DNA of 64,000 nucleotides. It comes from Turritopsis dohrnii (Eukaryota; Cnidaria; Hydrozoa; Anthoathecata; Oceaniidae). Each line of letters starts with the position of its first letter. Position 1 is the first letter of the stretch. Location of the stretch: the NCBI GenBank assembly GCA_027922465.2, contig BQMF02000137.1:248001-312000 (forward strand), written 5' to 3'. The notes beneath the pieces are model-generated. The model saw nothing but the letters and a program-made list of their open reading frames with translations, ran no database searches and had not been told where the DNA came from. A program made the translations under genes and the position numbers. This document shows, in pieces, positions 1 through 12,229 of the stretch.

Positions 1-75
1 GCTTATGTTGCTGTAAAGTGGCCACTTCCCTCAAGTATTTTTGCAGAATTTACTGTTACAGTTCAGGAGTACGAT

Positions 76-133
76 CGCTAGATATCAAGTCGCTAGATAT
101 CAAGTCGCTAGATATCAAGTCGCTAGATATCAA
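76..133. repeat. 15-bp tandem repeat, about 3.9 copies
   Basis: The unit CGCTAGATATCAAGT is repeated exactly at 76-90, 91-105 and 106-120, followed by a partial fourth copy. It is a short minisatellite with no visible coding role. Confidence 0.95.
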
Positions 134-2146
134 TTACTTCCCTTGAGATTACTTTAGCAAACAGACCAGACCAGACTCATTAACAATTGTTAAGGAGTAG
201 GGTTACTAATTTTGCTGCTGTTATGCAGTTGCAAAGTTATTGCATTTGTCTATCTTGTTTTGTCTCTGTTGCTTCAAATGTTGCAATTCATCAAATTCAT
301 CAATCAAATTAATTTCGATGTTTTCGATGTAATTTTAAGGCTGAAATTTGACTAACAATGTGTCACACATTAATAATTTCTTTCGGGCACTACAACAAGC
401 TTTTAAAGAATATTAAGCAATCCTTGGAAATGAAATGCATGGAACGCATCTTAAAGCATCTCGACAGAAAACTTACCAAGATCTTATCAAAATATCACAG
501 AAGACTTATCAAGAATTTCTTGATAAGATCTTGCCTAGGGGATCCTGTCACTCCATACATTTAGACTTAAAAAAGCCTTTTTTTTCCACTAGGAGACTTT
601 ATTGATGTGAACTAACTTTTTCTTTGCAAAAACAATGCTGTAAAATATATCACTTTCCAGTAACGTGGCAAAAATCGAAACGCTGCAATGGTAAACATGA
701 CGTTCAGTTCAAGTTAATAAAATACTTGCAAAAAAGTTGTTATTGTTTCAGAGATGAAGCAGACAAAAAAATGTTATATCAAGAAGGTAAAGCAAAGCAC
801 GAATATCATCTTGTGGTAAAAGATTTAACGATCTACAATCAAGACCCATTCTTTGAATGTTTTTGTAGATCTTTCCTGGATAGCTCTTCCAATACAAAAG
901 GAAGAAACAAAAATGAAACAGAACACTGATCACAATGAAGTACTACTCTTGTTCATTGTATTTATAAGAGTACATTACTGAGAAAGGTTACAGGAGATAC
1001 GCAGATAGCTTCAAAATTATTAGTGAAACCTGTCAAACATATCAGGTTACATTTATTGAGAAAGGTTATCTTCAAACACCAGTAAGAAAGACTGAAAAGT
1101 GAATTGGACGGTTGAGAAGTGACTTATGATATTCAAGTATATTCAAGACTTAATTAAAATATATTTCAACTACTTTTTTATTCATTTTGAAATAATTTTT
1201 ATAAACAGGTCAGGAATGTCAGTGTAGTTCAAGAATGTTTGTAAATCAAAAACATGGGACAAACCATACTACCAATCAAACTAAAGTTTTCCTTTTTGTG
1301 CTTGTAATTTAGGAAGTCTGTTTGGATGATTGACAGCACATATATCAAATTCATAAATTTAGAAATTTAAGTTTAGAATGTATGAGTTACGTGCATACTC
1401 ATCATGATCTCTGAAAGGATCAATATATTATTTTGTACCAAAAAAAGAAAGAATATTTCATGTCATTCAGAGGTAAATGTTTTCACAGATGTCTTGGGAG
1501 TACATAAGAAATGCAATGTACATATATTGTAGAATCATTCAACATTTCTCAAATTTCAAGAACGTCATACTCTTTCTTTTTTCATACTTCAGCTGATTTT
1601 ACAGAAATCCCTTACGTATTTGTAAGGGCATTTTGTTCTGCTTTTCATTGGATCATGATAGAGTGCAGAAGGTGATGATGATGGTAGAGTAAAAAAACAT
1701 TAAAAACATGATTAAACATCATGGACAGGTAACTACTAGAAAGTCCGTTTGTTGTTCTTACATGGAGGAACACCACCTGATTTAAGTATTCACACCGACT
1801 TTAGTAATAGCTGTTGACCAAGTCATTCCTGTTGTTTGTCCAAGCATTTCTTCATCTTCTTTATCTAAGGATAACTTTTTCCCACACTGTAATTTTACTT
1901 TATATTATTCATCATTTTATGAATATAAATTTTTCTTTCAAGCAACATGCATACATACGTGTTATAAAACTAAAAAAAAAAAAAAAGAAACAGCTTCAGA
2001 ACTAAAACAGAAGAATTAAGATCCATTTCATTTCATTCATTATTCATCATTTTCTCATCTTTTCCATGCATTTATCTTTTCAAATTTGATGGGATGGGCT
2101 TCTATTTCATCTTCCTCCTTGACAACATAAGCAACAAATAGCTTTA
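134..2146. other. Non-genic stretch with one unassigned open frame
   Basis: No recognisable gene is visible. An open frame on the plus strand at 624-929 (101 codons) is unlike any family I know. A pyrimidine-rich AG at about 751 could be a splice acceptor leading into its second half, but there is no other support. A poly-A tract lies at about 1971-1985. Confidence 0.4.
1581..1637 (-). repeat. Copy of a short dispersed repeat with nested hairpins
   Basis: This is the reverse-oriented relative of the segments at 9966-10017, 10872-10915 and 14245-14300. The shared core reads roughly GCCCTTACGGGC followed by a second small inverted repeat (GCAGAAA...TTTCTGC) and then AATCAGCTGAAGTATGAAA. This copy has diverged in the first hairpin. 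The family is unassigned. Confidence 0.6.
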
Positions 2147-2339
2147 AGCTTGGTTTCCACTATGAGTTAACTTGAGCTGATTTATTTTTCTAAACCATGA
2201 GCTATTTTTTTGTTTACATAACCTTAAGAATGCATAGTTTCCACTAGGGACACGGAGGAGCTATTTCAATCAATTTCATATGATGCAGGATATAATGCCA
2301 ACAGTAGCTTTGATGATAAATTAGATGAAATGCCATTAT

Positions 2340-3446
2340 TATCATAATTATTTTACGAAGAAGGAAATTGCAAAAAAGAACAGCAGTAAATAAAATGCAA
2401 AAAAAACATCAAGACTTAGGTGCAAACAATATTTCAGGAGAGAAAATTCAGATGAATTTCATCGATTGGATAACGAGTTGCACAGATGTGATCGGGAGTA
2501 CTTTTTCAAGTACATCTAAAAATTATGCTTTAATTTAAATAAGTTCAATCCAGATGTTTTTACTATTATCTTTTTTATTATCTTTTTTCAGATACTTTAG
2601 TATGACACCTTAAAGCTTCCAACATTTACTGGACCTTGTTCATCCTCACATCAAAAATAACGAAACAAATTCAGAAAACTTTTCCTGTCGCAGAGAGACT
2701 TGTAATAACATTGCGTCTCTTGTCGCTGAAACATCTGATGTTATCTACAGCGTCTTCATAAAAAGCTACCTCTCACTACCTAAAACTAAAGAAAAATGGC
2801 TCAAGATCAACCAAGATTTCAAAGAAAAATGGAATATCCAAAGTAACAATTGGTTGCATCGACAGGAAACACGTATATATGGAATGTCCTAAGCTCCCAG
2901 GAACTTTACTACAAAGGTTTCTATGGTATAGTGTTAATGGCTTTATTGTTGTACATTGGTAGACATAGGCAATAATGGAAGCAATAATGATATTGGTGGA
3001 AGATGGGTGAAATATTCAGTGATGGTGATACGAATCTCTGCTAAAGTCAAGGATATCAGAATCTAATGATTATTCCATACTTTTTATTAGGGGTTGACCT
3101 TTTTCCACTAAAAACTTGGCTAATGCGAGCATACTCTGAAAAGAACATAAATGTAGAGGAACGTGTTTACAACCATCTTCATTCGCGCTCATGAATGCTG
3201 CATCGAAATGGTATCCTGTCAGCACACTGGAGGATATTTCAAAGACCAATCAGGGTGGCTGTGGAATATATTGGAAGCTATACACTAGCATGCTTAGCAT
3301 CAACTAACAATACTAGTTATTCTGCTGTAGAATTGACAGACTCTGAGGATAGCAATAGCAATCTAGTGCCAGGTGAATGGAGATCATTGCATGGCAGAAA
3401 TAACAATTTCAAGATTTTCCTCCAGCTCGTGGATGGCATATTTTAA
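2340..3446 (+). pseudogene. PIF/Harbinger transposase relic (DDE_Tnp_4 type)
   Basis: Conceptual translation in shifting frames recovers recognisable Harbinger transposase blocks in the right order. There is an N-terminal segment like FHRLDNELHRCDREYFFKY, a middle block with EKW and MECPKLPGT followed by KGF-like residues, then GVDLFPLKTWLMRAYS, and near 3225-3250 the family hallmark LSAHWRIFQRPI. In intact relatives this enzyme cuts and pastes the element at TWA sites using a DDE active site. Several stop codons and frame changes (for example near 2540, 2955 and 3190) show that the copy is dead. The longest surviving open frame is 3195-3446. The family call is confident; exact ends are not. 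Confidence 0.8.
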
Positions 3447-3536
3447 AGGACGTATCGGAAATTCGATCCAAATTCAAAAGATATCTTTTTTTTTTTAATT
3501 AATCGCTCAATACAAGTTTTAAAACCACTAATGTGT

Positions 3537-5590
3537 ATTGAGGTACAAGGAAGAAAGGTGATGATGAACATTCCATTTAAAGTGTTGAAGATCATAATGA
3601 GAAGGAAAAACAGACTGTGGTAAAGAGAGTGGAGGAGCGAGGAATGAAACTTTGTTGGTAAAAATTTTTTGATGATTTTGGGATGTTGACAGTGTGATCA
3701 TGGCAATTAGATGAATATCTTGTGTTTCGCTTGAAGGTTTTTAATGCAGGGATGAGAGAAGAGAGCTCAGTTGAACATTTTCCGTAAAAGTATTTATAAA
3801 AGAGGCAAAGAGACGCCACAGATCTGCGATGGGAGAGTGTGTCAAGTTTACTTGCAAGTTCATCACCAACAGCATTACAGGTACGTTTCTGAATACGATC
3901 TAAAAGATTAAGAGAGTCAGAGGGTGCACCACCCCAAATATGGCAGCAATACTCAATACAAAGCCGAATAGTAGATTGAGTAGAGGTAAAGAATGGCATC
4001 AGGGCTGAGATATGCTCTTGCACGAAGAAGGGAGCCCACCTTCATTGAGGCTGACTTAGCAATTGCTTCAATGCAGGAATGCCAGGAGAAGTCCTGTGAA
4101 AAAGTGATGCTGAGGAGACGAAAGGATTTGTTTTCTTCCAACTGGGTGCCATTCATGGAAACTGACGGTAAAAAGGGATCTTAAGTATGATTTACAAAAA
4201 GAAGTTTGGTTTTCGTGGAATTGAATGTGACCAGCCATTTCTCTCCCCACTCAACTATAGATTGCAGATCAAGCTCAATTTTGCCTGCCATTTCTACCTG
4301 GCTGAACAAATCTGATTTTGGAATACAGGAATAGATGGTTGAATCATCAGCATAGATGGCAAGCTTAGAAATTACGTCATCAAGCAGATCATTGATGAAA
4401 AGAAGAAAAAGGGTAGGCCCAAGGACAGAACCTTGGGGAACTCCTGCATTGATGGAATGTGTCTATGATGATTGCCCATCTAAAATAACCTTAAGGCTAC
4501 GATTACCAAGGAAGGAACAAATGATCTCATAAGGGGACTCTTAACTCCATATGCAGCAAGCTTTATCAGACTTTATCAAATGCCTCGGATATGTTAAGAG
4601 CAACAGCTCTTGGCCTTGATACAGCAGCTATCCAGCACTTTATTAGTCCTCGAGGGAAATTCAGGAACAGCATGACCAGAGTCATCAAGAGTAGGGTTAG
4701 TACTGAAAATATTAGAGAAGAGTTCAGCTTTATCCTTAAATGATGATAAAACCTCTGGACCATTGAAAATGAGAGGAATGGATGACCTTTTACTGCTGGT
4801 AAATCTCGAGAGTCAATTTTTTGTGAAGAGATACGATTATAAGTTTCTTGTTGATACTTTGCATTATTAATGACAGATTTGCAATGATTTTGTGCTTGGT
4901 TGAAAAGAGTAGTCAGAGTTGCCAAGAGGAGCTTCACTAGATGCTTTACAGATATCAGGATTTGATGTTAAAAAGAGATCAAGTAGAGATGAAGATTGAT
5001 CATCACGATCAGGAAAGCGAGTAGGGAAGTCAATGATTTGGTGAAGAGATTGAGATAGGGCAAAATTAAGAGTATGAATTCCTGAGTGAGAGATTCCATT
5101 TGAGAATTTGAGCCATTTTTCATTGAAGTCACCAAAAACAAATATGTTGGCACTGTGATGAATTGATAGGGCCTTGTCAATACTCTCAGATAAAGAGTCT
5201 ATAACGGTCTTGGGATGATGGAGATCGATAAAGAAAGAACAGATAGCTTGTCGATTGGAGCAACGAAAGAGGAAAGCACATGTATGACAAATCAGGGTCC
5301 TCCAGATCACTTACACGAGTAATAGGTAAATTGTCTCGAAGGTATACACCAAGGCCATGCATGTGGGTTTTAGAGTCCTTACGACGCAGAGGAAGATAAC
5401 CTTGAAAAAGAAAATCATTTTCTGTGTCAATATTTGAATTGAGATTAGTCTCACAAATTGCAAGGATGCCAGGAGAGTTGTTAGAAATGAAAGAATGAAT
5501 GTGAGAGAAATTTGTACGAAAACCACGGACATTTGTGAAAGATATGTTCAGTGGTGTCGGGTTAATTGAATTGGGTTTTGAAGCTGTTTT
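3537..5590 (-). pseudogene. CR1/Jockey-like non-LTR retrotransposon relic (endonuclease and reverse transcriptase)
   Basis: Reading the minus strand from about 5575, a start-like NVRGFRTNFS segment is followed by an APE-type endonuclease (FVFGDFN near 5125, LLDLFLTS and GNSDYS near 4960). Reverse transcriptase follows with AVPQG-like and YADD motifs (YADD at 4343-4354), then the C-terminal region with FRLLSITFS, the segment IRLCIEYCCHIWGGAPSD, and HRRSVASLCLFYKYF. The connector and first part of the polymerase between about 4900 and 4600 are shortened by an internal deletion, and there are many stops and frameshifts. Sequence from 5590 to about 6010 looks like the element's 5' leader. It lies about 90 bp after the Harbinger transposase relic and is probably a later insertion. 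Non-functional. Confidence 0.85.
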
Positions 5591-6293
5591 TTTGTGTGTT
5601 TTTTTTATTAACCATTACATAAGCAAAGTTTAGATAGAGAAAGTAAATAAAAGGAACAAACATAACATGTACTTGCAAAAAACCTGATTGTGTCAATACT
5701 GTTGGTTCATCAATAAACCTTCTGCCGGAACAGAAGGCTCAGGGTGTGGCCTCGACAAAGCACTCCAGACAAATTAGCTGGGAAACCCTCCATGCGCGAC
5801 ATGGCACAACAAATGTCCTGATATTTCACAGCTGCTGATGGAACAGCCTCTTTTAAGCGCTACCAAAAAAGTTCGGGTTCCTAACTATCAGCCGGCCTCA
5901 GACCAGTAACTGATGTTTTGAGTTGTACTGTCACCAAGAGATGACTTACCAAAGTTTTGACACAACAGCAACAATTCACAAGCAGACAAAGAGCACATAC
6001 AACAACTAGGCAAACAGAAAAAGGAAAAGGAAAACCAGCGTTCATTGCCCTAGCTTAGAAACAAAGTAAACTCTGAATATTGAATAATGAAAAAGGGAGC
6101 CTTTCCCTGCAATGGGGTTATATCAGCCGCACCTCACATTATGCAGTGTAAATAATTATATATTTTGAAAAAAAATTAAGAACTTGTAAAGCTCGGTACA
6201 TGTAAAAAAATAAAAAAATAAATCTATAAAAATTTCTTATTAATTTGTTTAATTTATCCATGGTTTAAGTGGTTGGGATGGAGAAGAAAAAAG

Positions 6294-6701
6294 TTACTGG
6301 TAGCTTTTATCATGTTGACTGGAACACATTTGCCTCTCCATTACGGCCATCTGGTGCTTCATTATGACGTTCCTAAGTTCGCCCTTAGCTATACATCGTT
6401 CATAAAGGGGCATCTGTTTTAAATCGAGGGCAAGAGCTTGTGCAAATAAGTCCTCGCCATCAGGCTGGGTTTTTCTTTCATCGTATCTTGTTAGCTCGGT
6501 CTTTTCATTACACTCACTCAATTTTTTCATCACTGAAAATGTTATTTCCTCAATTGCATTTTCCTTGGCAGTTCCATGCAGCTTGCTCTTCTTTGCTGGA
6601 GGATTAGACTGTTTTTGGCGTTGGCTCTGAGTCTTTGTCTGAGTCATTCCATCATCTGCATCACCACCTACGGTTTTGGTAATGTCACTGTCATATGTCA
6701 C
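6294..6701 (-). pseudogene. BESS-motif-like open frame, probable Harbinger accessory protein fragment
   Basis: This 135-codon open frame is basic and low-complexity at its N-terminus (TQTKTQSQRQKQ, PAKKSKLH). It ends with an acidic-hydrophobic helix pattern (DGEDLFAQALALDLKQMP, then a basic helix), which resembles the BESS motif at the C-terminus of MADF/Myb-type proteins that accompany Harbinger transposases. An AG preceded by ATATGAC at about 6690 could be a splice acceptor, but its phase does not match POLA2 exon 6, so I do not join it to that gene. No Myb/SANT domain could be recovered upstream. Alternative: a host regulatory protein fragment. Confidence 0.45.
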
Positions 6702-6825
6702 ATGTCAAATATTATGTTCCACTACCCTCACTACAGATAACTTATTCATTGAAAAAAATTTCTCTAAAATTTCAGAAACATGCTTCAAATAGTTGGAATC
6801 CTTTGATTCTTTTCTAAACTTTGAG

Positions 6826-6864
6826 TTAACTCACGTTTTAATTTAGGAAAAAAACGTGAGTTAA
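6826..6864. repeat. Perfect 14-bp stem hairpin
   Basis: TTAACTCACGTTTT at 6826-6839 is followed, after a short spacer, by its exact reverse complement ending at 6864. The outer bases echo the GAGTTAAC of the left Harbinger end, so it may be an internal subterminal repeat of that element. Confidence 0.8.
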
Positions 6865-7246
6865 AATGTTTGACCTGGTTTTGAGGATGTTTCTTCTATT
6901 TGAGGCAATAAAATTAGGAATTTCTTGTACATACATGAGATACATGAAATCCTACTTTCTCTTCTGCCAAAATCACTGACTTAGGTATAGTTATTGTCTG
7001 ATATCAAAACTGCTAATGTTTAGCAGAGAGAAAAGACTCCTAGTGGACAATCAATCTAAAAATATCACCAAGCTGAAAAATCAATCAGTTTCTACAATAT
7101 AACGTCTGAGCCTCTGTTTCGTGCCTTGGTTTACCAACTTATTCAATTAAGTATCTATTACATGTACGACAACGCAAAGCTGATTGGGAAATATAAATAA
7201 TCAAGAACAACAACAACAATAACAGAAACAACAACCGACTACATAC

Positions 7247-10200
7247 CATCAGCTTTTTCTTGCAATTTTTGAAACATGTGCTTATACGGTTTTCGAACAT
7301 TACATTCATCATTAAACGACCGAACAGTAAGCCTTTGTTTAGTGCCTTTCCAATCAATTCCTGCTTGCTCTGATATTCCATAGCATGCAACAACATCTCC
7401 TTTGTTAGCCCTGCTTTCGTATTTTGCAGAAGGAGTAGCACTAAAAAGTATTGGAAAATATCCTTTTAACCTTTGGCTACACAGTAAATAGTAGATTCTA
7501 CACTTTTTCATCAAAATAATAGAAAAATCCATGTAGCGTATAAGTGACAATGTGGCAATTCACAGGATTTTCATGATAATACATAAGATGTTAAACATTT
7601 TTTTTACAAAAAAAAAAAAAGGAGGATCAAAGTTATTATTGATGGCATGATCGGAGGCTTGGGAAAACGTTTTGCTAGATGATTTGTTTTGTTTTCATCC
7701 TATTTTAAATTGAAGGACAATAAATTGAAAGATACCTTGTTTTGCAGGATAGGGAAAAATTGCACTTCTTGTGCCAAAATAAGGAAGGTTTATTCCAAAT
7801 ATCAAAAGATTCAAACTTCCAAGTCCAATTCCTCAGATTGTGATTTGGATAAATGAACTATGTAACTTCGTGATGCTTTATCATGTTTAAAACACAATAA
7901 CAATGTAATGCTTAAACTTTTACACTGGGAACCTACAAAAGTTTCAAAATTATGACACCTTAAATCTATTGTTATGAAAATCCTGTGAACCATGCTACAC
8001 TTCCTCGCAGGAGCAACTCTGAAGCTTTGAGTTCGATTCCACGACCAAGTTTTCAAATACGCCTCATCACACATTACAAATTTCAATTATCAGTCACACT
8101 TCTTCTATACATGAAAAATGAGCCCTTAACTAAATAGAAAATCCTGATTTTAACCAATAGAAACTGTTTACATGAATGGTGAAATGGCAACAGGAGAACC
8201 AATTGATGACGGTGCTGGACTTTCAAATCTCGACGACATGGCCAGCCTCTTACTTATGTGGCTGTCTTCAGGAGTTTCTTTAAGTCTTTTGATGTGTTCC
8301 TAACAGAAAAAGAAAATATCAACGCCAGTGAATGCTAAAAAGGGATTTCATGCTGAGTCTGTCACTTTTACAAAATTAGATGACAAAGCACTTTTAAACC
8401 TTCTAACATTATTCATTTAATTACTTGAAACTGAGGCTGGTTTGGTGTCACAGCAGGTGTCCAAACCAATACTAGTTTCAAAGTACCAATGACAAGGTGG
8501 TGGTGTGAAACTGGGAATCGCTTCTTGACTTCAAAAAGACTTTTCAATTATACAAAATTTGATCTAGCAGGTAAAACGAAATTCAATGGAAACCCTACAT
8601 GTGAATGAAATTCAAGATTAATTCAGAATTACTAATGTAGGATAATCGGAATATATTTGTTTTGAAGGCATTCAAACTGACAGTAAGCAGTTTATCAAAA
8701 ACAATGGCAGAAAATGAACTTCTGCATTTGACTAGCAGATAAAACTACCATGAAATTTAAAATTCAAATGTGATTCATAAAAATAGTTGCAAACAAAATT
8801 TGTTCTAGATTCAACTGCCTATCTGATATTTGGTGTGTGTTATTCTCAGCACAGTCCAGGACTATTTTAATTTGATATTTCAAACAAAGGAAAAGGTTTT
8901 ATACGGACATTTTTTAAACAGCTGTGCATGTCACAAGGCTGTTGTCCCTTGACATCAATTGCAGCTAAAACTTGTCCACTAACAATTCCAAAAGTTTGAG
9001 CTCTTACTTACGATAACAAGTGATTAAAGACTTTCCTTTGCAGAGAGCTGGTTGTACACACTAACATCACTTTCAGTAATAATAAATGTATGAAAAAACT
9101 TGCACTCTTTTACTGATGATATGTCGGCATAATTTTTCAATATAATCATGACAACAACTTAATTCCCTAATATAAACTTTTCTAGATTTTTTGTCAACAA
9201 AAAGAACAATAAAATTACTTCCACGCATATAAGCACTTTACTTTATTTTTAATTTGCAATAAACAACATTAAAACCTAAAATCTTGGAGTACTGTAAAAA
9301 ATATTTACCTTGCTTTGAGGAGTGTTAGCATAAGCACACAACATATCTTCTTCATCTTCTCTGGTGGTTGACTCGTTAAAGATATCAACAGAAATCTTAA
9401 ATGTGTTGGAAAGTATGCAAAACTGCATATTATGTGCAAGTAACGATACTTTTCTAAATGTTAACTCAGTTTGAATGGGTCTTTACAGAAAAGGATACGC
9501 TTGATTGATTGTATTAACTGTGTATGTATTAGGTCGATAAGGCGTATTTGACTTCCGTGGTACCGTCTTACCAACATGTAGCAGCTTCTAAATACAGAGA
9601 AATCGATGACTACACTTTTACAACAACCAGCAATTTTTCCTGGTTTGTTATTTTTAAAGGCAATTAGCTGGACACAAAAGTAGAGAAAATAGACCCAATT
9701 TTCTAGAATAAACTTTTCTGATGTATTTATAGTTTTATGAAAAGGATGATGGTGCTTAAAACTTCGTAGCTTTAATACTTTCGAAATCAATAAGTAATTA
9801 CTTTAGTATATATATACTGATAGTTAAGGTCCTTAACTCTAACTAACATACAGCCACGATTGCTAAGGTCCAGAGTTCTTATTTAACTACTTATATTTAG
9901 GCAAAAGCTACAGCAACTACATGGTAAAAGATATTCCAAAACTTATTTTGGAAATATGAACCAACAAGATGCACTTACGGGCAGAAGGATTTCTGCAAAA
10001 TCAGCTGAAGTATGAAAATGGAAGACTAACAATAACATTCTTGAAACTTGAAAGATTTTGAATGATTGAACAATACAATACAACATTGACTGCTGTTCAG
10101 TGTAGACTGCACACAGCAGGTGGGGATTGTGACACACAAATTAAAATGAGATTTGTTATTGAAATTTTGAAGTTAAATATGTTCAAACAGCTGGCCAAAG

Positions 10201-12193
10201 GTGTGCTACCAGTGAAAATTTTCATGAATAAATGATTTGAAATTATATGTTGACTATTTTGAATGTTTGAATGAGAGTGAGAAATGTAAAAAGTACTCTT
10301 ATATATAATTACATAAACAATACACAAATTACATATAAAAGATACGCATGACATAACAATCAACCCAAAATGACCTAATTTAATCTAACACAATAGAAGA
10401 AAAGTTTATAAAAATTCTTTTAGAAATTCGAAAAGGTTGAATGATCTTTACAAGGCATGCCGAAAGTGTAACTGATACTATGTAAAACTTTATTGCATAT
10501 ATACATCTGAATGACATGAAACATTGTTTATTTTGGGTATACAACATACGATTAAGTTTATATTGATCTTTTCTGATATCACAATGATTACGTATGAAAA
10601 TCATGTAATATGCTTTAAACATTTGATATGTATATACTTCCAATCTTCTTAATTACATACAAACAGAATTCCCAATGTTGCAAATACAAAAAATAATCAA
10701 AGATCTTGATCATTAAAAGTATATGCTCTATAAATTTATACCAAAATTTACCAAAATTTTGTATTGTGTTACTAATAGTACAGTATTTTGAACTTAACAC
10801 AGAACATTTCAATTTGCCAGGATGATGATCAGGGCTACATTATTAGAAAACAAAATGCAATTATAGAAAAAACAAGATGCCCTACCGGGCAGAAGTATTC
10901 CTGCAGATGACTGGAAGACTTTCTGGAGGCTTTTCAGAAAGAAATGAATGTTAGTTCACGCTTTAAAACGATATGCATAATGCAGAATGATGTTTGCAGT
11001 ATTTTACATTTTACCTTTTAACAACGATAACAATTAAACTTTGTTGTCTCATATAAAACTTCAATCTTGCTTCAATTTAGAGATTTTTTAAAAAAGATTT
11101 TAATTCAAAGTTGTATTCCCTAAAGAATCTTCAAGAAGTAATTAAGTAATAAAAAGTTTGTCGCGTCAAGAAAAGTCTGTGCTTAAGAAGTAATAACTTC
11201 GAATTCATTTAATTACATTCCCGAGAGCATCATAAAAGTTAAGAGACTTTGAAAAATTTTGCCGGAGATCAAGCTTAAAAAGGAACACCGTCAGTTTAAA
11301 AATCCATTAGAGAACACTCTTCCGTGGACGTTTCAAAATACTCCTTTTAAAACTATACACAGTATGAAAATCTTTATGTTGTTTGTACCTGAACTTCATA
11401 ATAAAAACTTTTACTTGGCCTTGCGAAATAATAAAAATATCTGTGTTTCCTTTTTATCGTCAGCTTGATAGTATACAAATTTTAGAATCATACAATATTT
11501 TAAATTCGACTAGTCAATTAAAAAAGTGGTCATCTATTGATTAATAAAATGGGTATAAGCTGATGAGGAAGATGAGCTGTGCTTCAAGATTCCAGAGCTT
11601 TATAAAAACAGGATAGCTTACCTAGGAACATGAAATAGAAAATTGTATTATATTTAGAAAAAGACTAATAGAAACCTTACGCATTTTTTAAATCGATGTA
11701 AGCATACCGTTTTTGTAGTCGTTCATATCTGATTTGAAGCATCAAAAACTGCTTATTTATCACGAATAACTACTAAGAGTATTAGTTTAACGTAGATTAT
11801 CAGTTTGGATCATAAATGTTCTTGATTCTTTTAAGTTTGACAGCCGTATAACCTCTTCTATATCCATATATTCAACCAAGAAATTTTCTCAGATCTACGC
11901 GTGCTTCTTCGCTTCCATTTTTAAAACAACTACGGAAAACGTAAGAACGTTGCATAAGACTCACGTGAAACAACATTTCTACCTTGGCATCTGCGATTTA
12001 GCCATATGTCAACTATTCCTTTCAGTAGAGCTTATATTATACACCTTTAGAGTCTTTTCAAGCAAAGTACTTGCACCCAATGAATGTAGTGTGAGTTAAG
12101 ATATTTAAAGCATAAAAAAAATGTAAGTTTGGAACTTAGAGGATTTGACTGACTATTTCCCATCGACAAAAATTGGTCTAGGTTTGGACAGTG

Positions 12194-12229
<36 letters not shown>

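Larger units (their letters stand above)
2147..7040. mobile_element. Decayed PIF/Harbinger transposon with a nested retroelement (right end uncertain)
   Basis: The left end begins AGCTTGGTTTCCACTATGAG, immediately preceded by TTA at 2144-2146, the three-base target site of this superfamily. It resembles the ends of the clean MITE at 60.74 kb. Inside are a Harbinger-type transposase relic on the plus strand, a CR1/Jockey-like relic on the minus strand, and a BESS-like open frame on the minus strand, the layout expected of the two-gene Harbinger family. A degenerate inverted match (ACTCCTAGTGGAC...) near 7027-7045 may be the right end, but its target duplication is not preserved. The whole block sits inside the POLA2 gene, downstream of exon 6. 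The right boundary and the single-element interpretation are inference. Confidence 0.5.

Noticed and set aside
1..81. Open frame of 26 codons ending TAG at the window edge (AYVAVKWPLPSSIF...)
   Set aside because: Too short, cut by the window edge, no motif and no splice evidence; it could be the end of an exon or chance.
358..564. 68-codon open frame
   Set aside because: Low complexity, rich in Lys/Ile as expected from AT-rich DNA; no domain.
6294..7247. Joining the BESS-like frame at 6294-6701 to POLA2 exon 6
   Set aside because: The phases do not match (exon 6 ends in phase 1, which would give an immediate stop), and the content fits a Harbinger accessory protein better.
7811..8086. 91-codon frame on the minus strand between POLA2 exons 5 and 6
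   Set aside because: No similarity to POLA2, and the flanking exons splice in matching phase without it.
9461..9790. 109-codon frame on the minus strand upstream of POLA2 exon 4
   Set aside because: Not similar to POLA2 and without suitable splice sites in phase; regarded as intron.
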